Below are positions 8,162 to 18,594 of a DNA stretch of 64,000 nucleotides, piece after piece (the first letter of the stretch is position 1; the number at the start of each line of letters is the position of its first letter). The notes beneath the pieces are model-generated. The model was not told the DNA's origin. It did no database searches and saw nothing but the letters and a program-made list of their open reading frames with translations. The stretch comes from an uncultured Bacteroides sp. (GTDB taxonomy: Bacteria > Bacteroidota > Bacteroidia > Bacteroidales > Bacteroidaceae). The position numbers and the translations under genes were made by a program. The stretch lies in contig NZ_OY780936.1 of assembly GCF_963675905.1 (NCBI RefSeq), forward strand, positions 1,178,001 to 1,242,000. The letters run 5' to 3'.

Positions 8162-9146
8162 TTTTTTTGTAGGGTTTGTTCTTCTTTCTTGCATTGGATT
8201 ATCCTCTTGTAAAAAGAAAATGCCTGCTGATGTACTTTCTAAAGGTGAAATGGAAGATGTTTTGGTAGATTATCATTTAGCCAAATCAATGGCTGCAAAT
8301 TTGCCACCTGAAGAACATTATAAGCAAGCGCTGTATATGAATTATGTTTTTGAAAAATATGGCATAACAGAGGAAGCTTTTGATCATTCACTTGAATGGT
8401 ATTCCCGGAATACAGAGGACTTTGTGAAAATTTACGAAGAAGTTACTAAAAGACTAACTTCTGAAAAAGAGGATATCACTAATTTAATAGCTTCAAGCGG
8501 TGAAAGTGAACAACAACAGTCGCAGACCGGAGATACTGTAAACGTATGGCACAAACAAAAACTTTATAAGTTAACCCAGTCTGCAGCTACAAATAAGTTC
8601 TTCTTTACCATCTATCCTGATAGTAATTACAAAGAGAAAGATATTATTTTATGGAGTATCAGATGCTCATTTGTTTCAGCAAAACAACATCCTCAGGATG
8701 CTGTTATGTCATTGAATATTAAATATAGCACTGATTCTATTATTTCTGAAACAAGAAATCTCAGACATTCAGGTATGTATAACATACGAATTCAAAATGA
8801 TTCAGCTTGCAAAATAAAGGAGATCAAAGGTTTTGTTTATTACGATCAACTTAGTCATTTCTCTAAAGATGCTTTAATAGTTGATAAGATAGCATTAACA
8901 AGGTACCATGTGAAGAAGGATGCCAAATCGATGACTAAGATGTCGCCAATTAATAAAGTTGATTCACTAAAGAAGGATACAGCTACTAAGCATGAAATTA
9001 TGCAGAATACGCAGCCTATGGTTATTGATAGTGTTAACAAAACAGATATCAGAACATCGGGCCCTCGTCGTAAAAGCAAGAAGAATGTAAGCAACGATAT
9101 GCGTAATATAAATAATCAACCTGCGCAACAACCTAGAATTAGATAA
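8139..9146 (+). CDS. DUF4296-type lipoprotein
   Basis: 335 residues. The signal peptide ends in a lipobox IGLSSC (lipidated Cys24). The following KKKMP and the motif of about 85 residues with DVLVDYHLAKSMA match the DUF4296 family of Bacteroidetes, whose function is unknown. The middle is mixed alpha/beta, and the last 80 residues are polar and rich in Lys, Asn and Pro, probably disordered. It overlaps lspA by 23 nt and the next gene by one base, so translation is likely coupled. An ATG three bases downstream is an equally good start. Confidence 0.8.
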   Translation: MMNHKLNNFFVGFVLLSCIGLSSCKKKMPADVLSKGEMEDVLVDYHLAKSMAANLPPEEHYKQALYMNYVFEKYGITEEAFDHSLEWYSRNTEDFVKIYEEVTKRLTSEKEDITNLIASSGESEQQQSQTGDTVNVWHKQKLYKLTQSAATNKFFFTIYPDSNYKEKDIILWSIRCSFVSAKQHPQDAVMSLNIKYSTDSIISETRNLRHSGMYNIRIQNDSACKIKEIKGFVYYDQLSHFSKDALIVDKIALTRYHVKKDAKSMTKMSPINKVDSLKKDTATKHEIMQNTQPMVIDSVNKTDIRTSGPRRKSKKNVSNDMRNINNQPAQQPRIR

Positions 9147-9490
9147 TGAAACGCATAGCATCTCATTATCTAATTCTTTCTCCTGATAACATGTATAAGA
9201 AGCAAGTAATAGAAATAGACCAACAACACTTGGTCCGTTTCTTTACTTTGGAAGAAGAAATTGAATCTGTAATTTGGTTATCGGGAGTATTATTTTTATC
9301 AAAAAAGGAAATAAATCTTAGCGAGGTTAGAAAGGAACTTAAAAACTTAATAGGAGAGAAGCTCTTGGATTTCATATCCAAATATTCTACGGATATTAAG
9401 GTAGGAGACTTGGTTTATGTATACTTAATTGACTCTGTAGATTTATTTAGTCTCACAATTGTGAGTGAGACTAACATCGAAAAAATATAG
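9146..9490 (+). CDS. Conserved-looking protein of unknown function
   Basis: 114 residues, no signal peptide or membrane segment, mixed charge. Not recognised. It shares the A of the preceding stop (TAATG), and with that overlap and the hairpin directly after it is the last gene of the ileS run. It could be a small cytoplasmic protein working with the lipoprotein upstream, but nothing in the sequence shows this. Confidence 0.6.
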   Translation: MKRIASHYLILSPDNMYKKQVIEIDQQHLVRFFTLEEEIESVIWLSGVLFLSKKEINLSEVRKELKNLIGEKLLDFISKYSTDIKVGDLVYVYLIDSVDLFSLTIVSETNIEKI

Positions 9491-9508
9491 CTCTTCTTAC
9501 AAAAAAGA

Positions 9509-9539
9509 AAGTGACAATACTTTTTATATATTGCCACTT
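9509..9539. terminator. Bidirectional terminator hairpin
   Basis: AAGTGACAATA (9509-9519) pairs with TATTGCCACTT (9529-9539) with one G-T pair, with A- and T-rich flanks. It separates the converging ileS run and helicase gene. Confidence 0.65.
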
Positions 9540-9568
9540 AATATTATTATACTTAATAACGCTAATTA

Positions 9569-10786
9569 TTACTCTTTTCTCTTTCCTGAAAACTTTTTCT
9601 TGCCTTTGAAATTACTTTTTCTGTTATGTGAACGTGGGTTATATTCAGGAGCCTCACCTAATTCTTCAGGAACAGGAATCTTATAAATTGTCTTTTCTAA
9701 AAAATCTTCAATTGATTTAAATGCAGTTTGTTCCTTCTCATTGACAAAAGTGATAGCAACTCCATCATTATTAGCACGTGCAGTACGTCCAATACGATGT
9801 ACATAATCCTCAGAATCGTGAGGCACATCATAGTTTACTACCAATCTTATATCATCAATATCAATACCTCGGGATACAATATCAGTAGCTACTAAAATAT
9901 TAATTCGACCATTTTTAAATTCACGCATAATAAACTCGCGTTGAGATTGATCTAAGTCTGAATGCATTTCACCTACATTTAGCTTTAATCTTTTCAAAGA
10001 TTTTGTAACCTCTTTAACTTTAAGCTTTGAGGATGCGAAAATAATAGCTTTTTCTGGTACTTCATCTATAAAAAGACTTTGTATAATATCTAATTTCTGA
10101 TTTTCGTAACATACATAAGCTGCCTGAATAATTTTTTCAGCTGGTTTTGAAACAGCAAGCTTAATTTCAACAGGATTATTTAGGATATTATTTGCCAATT
10201 TTTGAATATTGGCTGGCATAGTTGCAGAAAACATAATTGTTTGACGCTCTTTTGGCATTAACTTGACAACTTGCATAATATCGTCATAAAATCCCATATC
10301 GAGCATACGATCTGCTTCATCGAGAACAAAATAAGAAACTCGAGATAAATCTACATATCCTAAACTTAAATGACTTAAAAGACGCCCGGGAGTAGCAATC
10401 ACAACATCTGCACCTAATGCCAATCCCTTTTTTTGCTGTTCAAACTGAATTCCATCACTTCCTCCATATACAGCAACGCTGGAAACTGGCATAAAATATG
10501 AAAAGCCCTCCATTTGCTGGTCAATCTGCTGAGCTAACTCACGAGTAGGAGACATTATAATGCAGTTTATTGCATCTTCAGGATGTTTCTCCTGTGAAAG
10601 TTTATTTAGAATTGGAAGTAAAAAAGCAGCAGTTTTACCTGTACCAGTCTGTGCAACAGCAATTAAGTCTCTACCTTCAAGTATAACGGGGATAGCGTTC
10701 TCTTGCACAGGTGTACATTCATCAAAGTTCATGGCATCAAGCGCCTGAAGCACTGTGTCATTTAAATTAAGTTCAGAAAATTTCAT
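9569..10786 (-). CDS. DEAD-box ATP-dependent RNA helicase (RhlE-like)
   Basis: 405 residues with all core motifs in order: a Q motif near the N-terminus (PVQENAIP), Walker A AQTGTGKT, PTRELAQQ, DEAD (VLDEADRM), SAT, and the C-terminal ARGxD-like and HRIGRTAR motifs. The tail after about residue 375 is very basic (Lys/Arg/Asn/Gly), typical of RhlE-type helicases that bind rRNA. It probably acts in ribosome assembly or RNA turnover. It is transcribed alone; a TATCTTTG box lies about 20 nt upstream of the ATG (plus-strand 10806-10813). Confidence 0.95.
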   Translation of the reverse strand: MKFSELNLNDTVLQALDAMNFDECTPVQENAIPVILEGRDLIAVAQTGTGKTAAFLLPILNKLSQEKHPEDAINCIIMSPTRELAQQIDQQMEGFSYFMPVSSVAVYGGSDGIQFEQQKKGLALGADVVIATPGRLLSHLSLGYVDLSRVSYFVLDEADRMLDMGFYDDIMQVVKLMPKERQTIMFSATMPANIQKLANNILNNPVEIKLAVSKPAEKIIQAAYVCYENQKLDIIQSLFIDEVPEKAIIFASSKLKVKEVTKSLKRLKLNVGEMHSDLDQSQREFIMREFKNGRINILVATDIVSRGIDIDDIRLVVNYDVPHDSEDYVHRIGRTARANNDGVAITFVNEKEQTAFKSIEDFLEKTIYKIPVPEELGEAPEYNPRSHNRKSNFKGKKKFSGKRKE

Positions 10787-10876
10787 TCATCAAATTATTA
10801 ATATTCAAAGATACAAAAAAGAATGCACGATTTGTTATATGAGCTAAAAATTGTTGCTAAATACAACTATCTTGCA

Positions 10877-12112
10877 TTACAATTTACCCTGTTCATCCAA
10901 ATATGAATCTTTAAAACCTAAGAAATACAGAACTCCATCCAGTCCAATAGTGTTAATTGACTGTTTTGCATTCTGTTGTACTTTTGGTTTTGCATGATAA
11001 GCAATACCTAATCCTGCAATACCTAGCATTGGAAGATCGTTAGCTCCATCACCAACAGCTATAGTTTGTGCTATATCTACATTTTCTACCTGAGCAATCA
11101 ATCTTAATAATTCTGCTTTTCGTTTACCATCAACAACGTCACCTAAATAGTTTCCGGTAAGTTTTCCATCAATTATCTCTAATTCGTTAGCATAAACATA
11201 ATCAATACCATATTTCTGTTTCAAGTAATTTCCAAAATAGGTAAATCCACCAGACAGAATTGCTATTTTATATCCGTAGCGTTTTAAAACAAACATAAGA
11301 CGATCAACACCTTCAGTAATTGGTAACTTCTCTGCAATATCTTTCATTACCGATTCATCCAGACCTTTCAGTAATGCAACTCTTCTACGGAAACTTTCAG
11401 TAAAGTCAATCTCGCCACGCATTGCACTTTCTGTAATAGCTTTAACTTCATCGCCAACACCGGCTTTCATTGCAAGTTCGTCTATTACTTCTGTTTCTAT
11501 AAGTGTAGAGTCCATATCAAAACATATTAAGCGGCGCATCCTACGATACATATTATCTAACTGAAACGAATAGTCCATATCCAGCTCACCTGATAATTTT
11601 AAGAGTTTAGCTTGCATCTCTTCCTGATTTTTAGGATTTCCACGAACTGATAGCTCAATACATGAACGTATATTTGCCTTTTGCTCATCGAGGGGAATAC
11701 GGCCTGTTAATCTCTTAATGGCATCAATATTCATACCTTGATCAGAGACAATTCTTGTAACTGCAGAAATTTGGGTTGCAGAAAGCTTTCTTCCTAAAAG
11801 AGTTAATATGTATCGGTTTTTTCCTTGCATATTTACCCAGTTTTCATATTCCTCAACAGAAATAGGATAAAAGCGGATGGTTATACCTAAAGAAGAGGCT
11901 TTAAATAGAAGCTCTTTCATAATAAAGCCAGAATGGTGTTCCTCTGTTTTGAAAAGAATCCCTAGAGATAGTGTATTGTGGATATCGGCCTGACCAATAT
12001 CTAGAATAGTTACGTCGTATTTAGCTAATATTTCTGTAACAGAAGCTGTAAGGCCAGGACGGTCTTCGCCGGTAATACGTATTAATATCAATTCTGTTGC
12101 TGATTCATTCAT
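10877..12112 (-). CDS. serB: Phosphoserine phosphatase with N-terminal ACT domains
   Basis: 411 residues. The N-terminal 180 residues hold two ACT-like regulatory domains. The C-terminal HAD domain begins with FDMDSTL (nucleophile Asp199), continues with the SGGFT motif, and ends with GDGANDLPM. It catalyses the last step of serine synthesis, phosphoserine to serine. The ACT domains suggest feedback by serine or another amino acid, which is family knowledge and not shown here. Its own TACTTTTG box is at plus-strand 12135-12142. Serine is also the substrate of the palmitoyltransferase encoded 8 kb away. Confidence 0.95.
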   Translation of the reverse strand: MNESATELILIRITGEDRPGLTASVTEILAKYDVTILDIGQADIHNTLSLGILFKTEEHHSGFIMKELLFKASSLGITIRFYPISVEEYENWVNMQGKNRYILTLLGRKLSATQISAVTRIVSDQGMNIDAIKRLTGRIPLDEQKANIRSCIELSVRGNPKNQEEMQAKLLKLSGELDMDYSFQLDNMYRRMRRLICFDMDSTLIETEVIDELAMKAGVGDEVKAITESAMRGEIDFTESFRRRVALLKGLDESVMKDIAEKLPITEGVDRLMFVLKRYGYKIAILSGGFTYFGNYLKQKYGIDYVYANELEIIDGKLTGNYLGDVVDGKRKAELLRLIAQVENVDIAQTIAVGDGANDLPMLGIAGLGIAYHAKPKVQQNAKQSINTIGLDGVLYFLGFKDSYLDEQGKL

Positions 12113-12369
12113 ATTTTACTCGTTAATTTGGCTGCAAAAGTAGTCAAATTTTGTATGTTTTATCATAAAAAATATGAAAAGTAGTCGCTTAAAAGATACA
12201 ATATTTGGAAATATAAATAATATATGCTTATATTTGCCTTAGGCTTCTAAAAAATAATGTTTTGATTTTCAGATAATTTGCTTCTGAAAGCATACAAAAC
12301 CAGATAATGTTCCGGGTAGAAGCTGCTGTATAGGGCAGTCCTGGATAGTATTAACTAAAACCTAATTAC

Positions 12370-12864
12370 ATGAAGTATGTAAAATGGCTTTTTGTTGTAT
12401 TATTAATCACTTCCTTGAATTCTTTTGTTGGAAAAGACAAACCCACTGGCGGTTTGAACATTGGAGACGTAGCTCCCGATTTTAATTTCAGAACTACTCT
12501 CAAAAATCATCAACTTAATTTGAAAGACCTGAAAGGTCAGTATGTGCTAATTAACTTTTGGGCTAGTTATGATGCACAATCTAGAATGCAAAATGTTAGT
12601 TTAAACAATGCAATCAGGGATTCTTTCAAGAAAGTTAAATTTGTTTCCATCTCGTTTGATGAATATCAGTCGGTTTTTAAGGAAACAGTACGGAAAGATC
12701 AAATAGCATCACTTGTTTGTTTCGTAGACACAAAAGGTGAAACCTCTGAAATCTTTAAAGAATATAGCTTAGATAGAGGTTTTAGTAGCTATTTATTAGA
12801 TGAAAATGGTGTAATTATAGCCAAAAACATCTCTGCAACTGAACTCTCTTCTTTTATAAATTAA
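12370..12864 (+). CDS. Exported thioredoxin-fold protein without the CxxC motif
   Basis: 164 residues with a hydrophobic N-terminal signal (about residues 1-20), then a TlpA/redoxin fold starting IGDVAPDF and continuing NFWASYDAQS. In active TlpA/ResA proteins this segment reads WASWCxPC. Here both cysteines are replaced (Asp68 and Ser71), leaving a single Cys117 elsewhere. It is therefore unlikely to be a disulfide oxidoreductase and may act as a binding or structural protein at the cell envelope. The gene is free-standing, with a 257-bp upstream region and a strong hairpin after it. Confidence 0.85.
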   Translation: MKYVKWLFVVLLITSLNSFVGKDKPTGGLNIGDVAPDFNFRTTLKNHQLNLKDLKGQYVLINFWASYDAQSRMQNVSLNNAIRDSFKKVKFVSISFDEYQSVFKETVRKDQIASLVCFVDTKGETSEIFKEYSLDRGFSSYLLDENGVIIAKNISATELSSFIN

Positions 12865-12905
12865 GAGAGAACAATTAATTAGAGGAAAAGAATACAACAA
12901 AAACA

Positions 12906-12946
12906 AAGTTCCGCAACTATTGTCTTATAACAATGTTGCGGAACTT
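12906..12946. terminator. Bidirectional terminator
   Basis: AAGTTCCGCAAC pairs perfectly with GTTGCGGAACTT, with a second inner stem ATTGT/ACAAT. A-rich on the left and T-rich on the right, so it can serve both converging genes. Confidence 0.85.
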
Positions 12947-12980
12947 TCATTTTTATCAAATCTTAAATCCTATTACCCCT

Positions 12981-14075
12981 TTATTTGGGAGCATTATGAT
13001 AAAGAGCTATCGCTATAATAGTAAATACCATGTTAGGAATCCATACTGCTATCATCGGCGGAACATTTCCATTAATTGCAAATGTAGAAGATACTGTTTG
13101 AAACATGATATAAGTAAAACTTAAACCGATACCAAGTCCTAAATGCAATCCCATTCCTCCTTTGATTTTACGGGAAGAAAGAGCTAACCCTATAGTCGTT
13201 AAAATGAACGAGGCAAATGACATAGCAATACGCCTCTCATACTCAATCTCAAACACTTTTATGTTTGCAAATCCACGCTGCTTTTGCTTGATTATGTATT
13301 CGCGTAAAGCCGGACTGGTCATTGTTTCTTGCTGATTTTTCATAATAAGGAAATCTGATGGTTCCATTACTATGATCGTATCTTTCTTGTCGCCACGATA
13401 AAGTTTCTCTTTTAGTCCATTTAACTCTCTCACCATATAATCATGAAGAGTCCATTTATATAAAGAGGTCGAATCATATGAAATTGATTGCGCAGTAAGG
13501 TGAGAAACTAATTTCTTATCCTTGAATTTATCTAAGGAAAAATGATAACCTGTTTTATCGTAATCCTGATATCTTTCAATATAAGCTATAACACCGGTAT
13601 CTACTTCCAATTGGACATTCCGAACAAAATCTTGCTTTTTCTTCTTAACGTACTTATCTTCAAAATTTAACTTAGTAACATTACCTTTAGGAATTATATA
13701 AGAGCCTAAACCATAAGTAAAAAGAGAAATAATAGCTGCAGAAATCATGTATGGACGCATTAGTCGTTTAAAACTAATACCACCAGCAAACATTGCAATA
13801 ATCTCTGAATTCTCAGCTAGTTTTGATGTGAAAAATATAACAGAAACAAAAACAAAAAGAGAACTGAATAAGTTAGCAAAATATGGAATGAAATTTATAT
13901 AATATTCGAAAATGATAGCTTTTAGTGGTGCCTCATTTTCCATGAACTTATCCATCTTTTCATTGATGTCAAATACTACGGCTATAGAAATAATCAAAGC
14001 AATTGAGAAAACATATGTTCCCAAAAATTTCTTGATTATATACCAATCCAGCCGTTTAAGAATTCTTCTGCTCAT
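12981..14075 (-). CDS. LptF/LptG-family permease (YjgP/YjgQ)
   Basis: 364 residues with three N-terminal and three C-terminal membrane segments around a periplasmic domain (about residues 130-260). That is the LptF/LptG layout, at normal length. The family forms the inner-membrane core of the ABC exporter that moves lipopolysaccharide to the outer membrane, with LptB and LptC. No partner gene is adjacent, so whether it is LptF or LptG is open. It is the last gene of the minus-strand series lon-tgt-this gene, with a 12-nt gap to tgt. Confidence 0.9.
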   Translation of the reverse strand: MSRRILKRLDWYIIKKFLGTYVFSIALIISIAVVFDINEKMDKFMENEAPLKAIIFEYYINFIPYFANLFSSLFVFVSVIFFTSKLAENSEIIAMFAGGISFKRLMRPYMISAAIISLFTYGLGSYIIPKGNVTKLNFEDKYVKKKKQDFVRNVQLEVDTGVIAYIERYQDYDKTGYHFSLDKFKDKKLVSHLTAQSISYDSTSLYKWTLHDYMVRELNGLKEKLYRGDKKDTIIVMEPSDFLIMKNQQETMTSPALREYIIKQKQRGFANIKVFEIEYERRIAMSFASFILTTIGLALSSRKIKGGMGLHLGLGIGLSFTYIMFQTVSSTFAINGNVPPMIAVWIPNMVFTIIAIALYHNAPK

Positions 14076-14087
14076 CCTTTTTTTTTG

Positions 14088-15218
14088 TTATAATCTTGTC
14101 GAAATCCGATTAACCATCATAGGCTTCCATGTAGAAAAATCACCCGCAATAATATGTTTACGAGCTTCACCAACCAACCATAAATAAAATGCCAGGTTAT
14201 GAATCGATGCAATCTGCATAGCTAATAATTCTTGTGCATGGAATAGGTGACGCAAATATGCTCTTGAATAAAGCGTATCTACGTATGAAGCTCCATCAGC
14301 TTCAATAGGAGAGAAGTCAGTTTCCCATTTTTTATTACGCATATTCATAATACCGTCTTTAGTAAATAACATACCATTACGGCCATTACGAGTAGGCATA
14401 ACACAGTCGAACATATCAACACCTCTTTCTATTCCTTCCAGAATATTAACAGGAGTTCCTACACCCATGAGATATCGAGGCTTTTCTTTTGGCAAAATTT
14501 CATTTACCAATTCAATCATCTCGTACATTTTCTCTACCGGTTCCCCAACTGCCAGACCACCAATAGCATTTCCATCGCATTCTTTTGAAGCAATAAACTC
14601 AGCAGACTGTTTACGCAGATCAGGATAAACACATCCCTGAACAATAGGAAATAGTGATTGATTGTATCCGTATTTAGGTTCCGTTTCATTGAATCGGTTA
14701 ATACAACGATCTAACCATCTATGTGTTAAGCCAAGAGATTTTTTAGCATAGGCATAATCAGAATCACCAGGAGGACATTCATCAAAAGCCATCATTATAT
14801 CTGCCCCAATTATACGTTCAATATCCATAACCTTTTCGGGGGTAAATATATGCTTGCTTCCATCAATATGTGAACGAAACTCAGCGCCTTCTTCTCTTAA
14901 CTTTCTAATGCCAGATAACGAGAAAACCTGAAATCCACCACTATCTGTCAGCATGGGGCGATCAAAACTATTAAATTTGTGCAACCCGCCTGCCTTCTCC
15001 AGAACATCCAGTCCCGGACGCAAATACAGGTGATAAGTATTACCAAGTATTATTTGCGCTTTAATATCCTGGACTAATTCTGTTTGATGCACTGCTTTTA
15101 CTGAACCTATTGTTCCAACAGGCATAAAAATCGGAGTCTCAATCTGCCCGTGATCAGTAGTTATTAATCCGGCACGAGCATTTGATTTTGAATCCGTGTA
15201 TTGTAGGTCAAATGTCAT
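14088..15218 (-). CDS. tgt: tRNA-guanine transglycosylase (queuosine), zinc-ligand cysteines absent
   Basis: 376 residues, whole-length match to bacterial Tgt, which swaps guanine-34 of GUN tRNAs for preQ1. The family motifs TDSGGFQVFS, the substrate pocket GGLAVGE and MPTRNGRNG are present. The usual C-x-C-x2-C zinc ligands just before the SRAYLRHL segment are not there: the sequence reads ADGASYVDTLY. Only the later histidine (in SIHNLAF) is kept. My recollection is that this is common in Bacteroidetes. The gene begins directly at the lon stop, so the two are co-transcribed. Confidence 0.94.
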   Translation of the reverse strand: MTFDLQYTDSKSNARAGLITTDHGQIETPIFMPVGTIGSVKAVHQTELVQDIKAQIILGNTYHLYLRPGLDVLEKAGGLHKFNSFDRPMLTDSGGFQVFSLSGIRKLREEGAEFRSHIDGSKHIFTPEKVMDIERIIGADIMMAFDECPPGDSDYAYAKKSLGLTHRWLDRCINRFNETEPKYGYNQSLFPIVQGCVYPDLRKQSAEFIASKECDGNAIGGLAVGEPVEKMYEMIELVNEILPKEKPRYLMGVGTPVNILEGIERGVDMFDCVMPTRNGRNGMLFTKDGIMNMRNKKWETDFSPIEADGASYVDTLYSRAYLRHLFHAQELLAMQIASIHNLAFYLWLVGEARKHIIAGDFSTWKPMMVNRISTRL

Positions 15219-17678
15219 TTACTTTTTTGGTTTCATGGAGAAATCAATCGCATCAGCAACTTTTTCATTAGTTAGTGCCAGTGCAAATACTTCTTTAATA
15301 TCACTTACATAGTGGAACGTTAATCCTTTAAGATAAACTTCCTGAATTTCGTCTATGTTCTTTTTGTTCTCAGTACTTATAATAATCTCTTTTATTCCTG
15401 CACGTTTAGCTGCTAAAATCTTTTCTTTTATGCCACCAACAGGAAGTACCTTCCCGCGTAGTGTAATTTCACCTGTCATAGCCAGATTACTTTTTACTTT
15501 TCTCTGAGTTAAAGCTGAAGCTAATGAAGTTGCCATTGTTATACCGGCAGATGGACCATCTTTTGGGATGGCACCTTCAGGTACATGCACGTGAATGTTC
15601 CAGTTCTCAAATATATCATCATCAATAGCCAGAATAGAAGAGTGAGCTTTAATATACTCTAATGCAAGCATAGCCGATTCTTTCATTACATCTCCCAAGT
15701 TCCCAGTTAAAGTAAGTTTTCCTCCTTTACCTTTACTTAAACTTGTTTCAACAAAAAGAATTTCGCCACCAACTGCAGTCCAGGCTAGCCCAGTTACAAC
15801 TCCTGCATATTCATTTCCCTGATATTTGTCCTTCGAATATTCTTCAGCTCCAAGCAAATCATATAAATCGTCAGATTTAATATCTTTTTTGTTGAAAAAG
15901 CCATCAGTTGCATATTGGCGGGCTAACTTTCTCAGAATCTTACCAATCTTCTTTTCAAGTTCACGAACACCACTTTCACGAGTATAAGATTCTATAATTG
16001 TTTCTAATGTATCTTTCGGAATTTTAATATCATTCTTCGAAATACCGGTAGCCTCCATTTCTTTAGGTACAAGATGTCGACGAGCAATTTCAATTTTTTC
16101 TTCTGTGATATATCCACTTACCTCAATCAATTCCATGCGATCCAATAATGGTTGAGGAATTGTATTAAGATTATTTGCTGTCGCAATAAACATTACTTTT
16201 GATAAGTCATAATCAACATCCAGATAATTATCGTGGAATGTTCCATTCTGCTCAGGATCAAGTACTTCAAGCAATGCGGATGATGGATCTCCCTGGCGGT
16301 CAGCTCCAACTTTATCTATTTCATCCAGAATGAAAACCGGATTAGATGACCCTGCTTTAATTAAGCCTTTGATTATTCGTCCGGGCATTGCACCAATATA
16401 TGTCTTTCTGTGACCTCTGATTTCTGCTTCATCATGAATTCCACCTAAAGACATTCTGATATATTTTCTTTTCAATGCAGCAGCAATTGATTTACCTAAA
16501 GAAGTTTTACCTACTCCCGGAGGGCCATAAAGACATATAATAGGAGATTTTAAATCACCTTTTAATTTTAATACAGCCAAATGTTCAAGAATTCTCTCTT
16601 TTACTTTTTCAAGTCCGTAATGGTCTTTATTCAGCGTTTTTTCAGCATTCTTTAAATTGAAATTATCTGTAGTATAGACACTCCAAGGCAAACTTAGCAT
16701 TGTTTGCAAGTAGTTTAACTGAACACTATAATCTGGCGATTGCGAATGAGTACGTTCCAGTTTAGCCAATTCTTTATTGAAAATTTCATTGACTTCTTTA
16801 CTCCACTGCATTTTAGTAGCTTTCTGACGCAGTTCTTCAACCTCCTGATCTTGTCCGCCACCAAGTTCATCTTGAATTGTTTTTATCTGTTGCTGTAGAA
16901 AATATTCTCTTTGTTGCTGATCTATATCTTCTCTGGCTCGCATCTGAATAGATGCCTTTATTTCAGCTAGCTGTACTTCTCTATTTAGAATTTCCAAAAG
17001 ATGATAAGCTCTTTCCTGCAAAGAATTAATCTGCAATAATTCCACCTTTTCATCTTTCTTCAAAGGCATATTTGTGCATATAAAGTTAATCAGGAACATT
17101 TTGTTACTGATATTTTTTATAGCAAAAGCTGAATCCTGATGTAAAGTTCCTGAAACTTTTATATATCTAATAGTCAAATCTTTGCAAGCATCAACCAATG
17201 CATCAAATTCTTTATTTTCTTTAGCAGGTAATGCATCTTCCACCAACTTAACTTTGCCTAACAAATACGGAAATGTTTCTGATAGACTTTCTAGTTCAAA
17301 ACGTTTCATTCCCTGAAGAATTACAGTTGTTGACTGATCAGGCATTTCAAGAACACGAACTATTTTTGCAATAGTACCAATTGTATGTAAGTCTTCGAAA
17401 TCAGGGTTTTCTGTTTCAGCTGCTTTCTGACAAACAACTGCAATATATGCATTGCTTTTATATGCATCATTTACAAGTTTCAGTGATGATTTTCTTCCTA
17501 CAGATATTGGTAATACAACGCCTGGGAATAAAACCATATTCCGCAGAGGTAAGACAGGAAGGCTGTCATCCACTTTAATATCAAACATCTGTTCCTCATT
17601 ACCTTCAAAATCTGCTATAAATGAGAAACCATTATCATTTGAGTCTTCCATTTCACTTAAATATCCTTTTCTTATCAT
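15219..17678 (-). CDS. lon: ATP-dependent protease Lon
   Basis: 819 residues in the standard Lon order: N-terminal substrate domain (about 35-240), coiled coil, AAA+ module with Walker [10 protein letters not shown] and Walker B FILDEIDK, and C-terminal protease with catalytic dyad Ser710 (PKDGPSAG) and Lys753 (GGIKEK). It degrades misfolded and some regulatory proteins in the cytoplasm. The start chosen gives the usual short extension before the substrate domain; an internal ATG at codon 10 is possible. A TACCTTTG box lies at plus-strand 17726-17733. No CIRCE-like heat-shock operator was seen. Confidence 0.96.
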   Translation of the reverse strand: MIRKGYLSEMEDSNDNGFSFIADFEGNEEQMFDIKVDDSLPVLPLRNMVLFPGVVLPISVGRKSSLKLVNDAYKSNAYIAVVCQKAAETENPDFEDLHTIGTIAKIVRVLEMPDQSTTVILQGMKRFELESLSETFPYLLGKVKLVEDALPAKENKEFDALVDACKDLTIRYIKVSGTLHQDSAFAIKNISNKMFLINFICTNMPLKKDEKVELLQINSLQERAYHLLEILNREVQLAEIKASIQMRAREDIDQQQREYFLQQQIKTIQDELGGGQDQEVEELRQKATKMQWSKEVNEIFNKELAKLERTHSQSPDYSVQLNYLQTMLSLPWSVYTTDNFNLKNAEKTLNKDHYGLEKVKERILEHLAVLKLKGDLKSPIICLYGPPGVGKTSLGKSIAAALKRKYIRMSLGGIHDEAEIRGHRKTYIGAMPGRIIKGLIKAGSSNPVFILDEIDKVGADRQGDPSSALLEVLDPEQNGTFHDNYLDVDYDLSKVMFIATANNLNTIPQPLLDRMELIEVSGYITEEKIEIARRHLVPKEMEATGISKNDIKIPKDTLETIIESYTRESGVRELEKKIGKILRKLARQYATDGFFNKKDIKSDDLYDLLGAEEYSKDKYQGNEYAGVVTGLAWTAVGGEILFVETSLSKGKGGKLTLTGNLGDVMKESAMLALEYIKAHSSILAIDDDIFENWNIHVHVPEGAIPKDGPSAGITMATSLASALTQRKVKSNLAMTGEITLRGKVLPVGGIKEKILAAKRAGIKEIIISTENKKNIDEIQEVYLKGLTFHYVSDIKEVFALALTNEKVADAIDFSMKPKK

Positions 17679-17859
17679 TTTATTTGTTATTCGAGGTTAT
17701 ATCTTTCGACAGTTAAAACCGAATGCAAAGGTAATCTATTCTTTATTAAAAATAAAACTCCAATGAAAGAAAAGAACAGTGTAAATGCTAAATATTATTT
17801 CAAAAATACACAAAAACTATTTAAAATATTTATTTTTGGCGAAAATTCAATAATCTGCA

Positions 17860-18570
17860 ATGCCTAATCCATATTTTAGATTTAAACAATTCACAGTATG
17901 GCACGATAAATGTGCCATGAAAGTTGGAACAGACGGAGTTCTTTTAGGAGCCTGGACAGATGTGTCTAATGCAAATTCTGTTTTAGATATTGGTACAGGA
18001 ACCGGATTAGTGGCCTTAATGATTGCGCAACGTTGTAATGCAGAAATTTCTGCTATAGAAATTGATAATAATGCTGCAATTCAGGCTACTGGCAATAAAG
18101 ATATGTCACCATGGGGTGAGCGGATTTCTATTATACAAGCAGATTTTAAAACCTTTGAAAGCAATACTAAATTTGATGTTATTGTTTCCAATCCTCCTTA
18201 CTTCTCAAATTCCTTGTTACCTCCAGACAAAAAGCGAAGCACAGCCCGGCATACGAATGAGCTTTCATATTATGAACTTATTGAAGGTGCTGCAAAGCTG
18301 TTATCTCCCAAAGGAAAGTTTTCATTAATTATTCCGGCGGATGTTATCGACAAAATTGTAGAAATTGCAGCTATTTTTGATTTATACCCCATTAAACAGA
18401 CAAATGTATTGCCCAAACAAGATAGCTTGCCTAAAAGAGTATTAATATCCTTTTCTAACAAAAAAGATGCATTTTTTGCTAGAACAAATGATTTAATAAT
18501 TGAATTAGCAAGGCATCAATATACTCACGAGTATATTGAACTAACAAAAGAATATTATCTAAATATGTAG
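17860..18570 (+). CDS. trmN6: tRNA1(Val) adenine-37 N6-methyltransferase
   Basis: 236 residues, Rossmann methyltransferase. S-adenosylmethionine is bound by the DIGTGTGLVAL loop, and SNPPYF is the N6-adenine catalytic motif. The opening FRFKQFTVWHDKCAMKVGTDG..LLGAW is the hallmark of the YfiC/TrmN6 group, which methylates A37 of tRNA-Val. It is divergent from lon and convergent with the lipid kinase. Confidence 0.92.
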   Translation: MPNPYFRFKQFTVWHDKCAMKVGTDGVLLGAWTDVSNANSVLDIGTGTGLVALMIAQRCNAEISAIEIDNNAAIQATGNKDMSPWGERISIIQADFKTFESNTKFDVIVSNPPYFSNSLLPPDKKRSTARHTNELSYYELIEGAAKLLSPKGKFSLIIPADVIDKIVEIAAIFDLYPIKQTNVLPKQDSLPKRVLISFSNKKDAFFARTNDLIIELARHQYTHEYIELTKEYYLNM

Positions 18571-18594
18571 TAAATTAATTCACCACATAAATTA

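Noticed and set aside
12300-12369. Riboswitch or leader RNA before the thioredoxin-fold gene
   Set aside because: The stretch around 12310-12350 has some GC-rich pairing (CTGCTGTATAGGGCAG), but it matches no riboswitch core I recognise.
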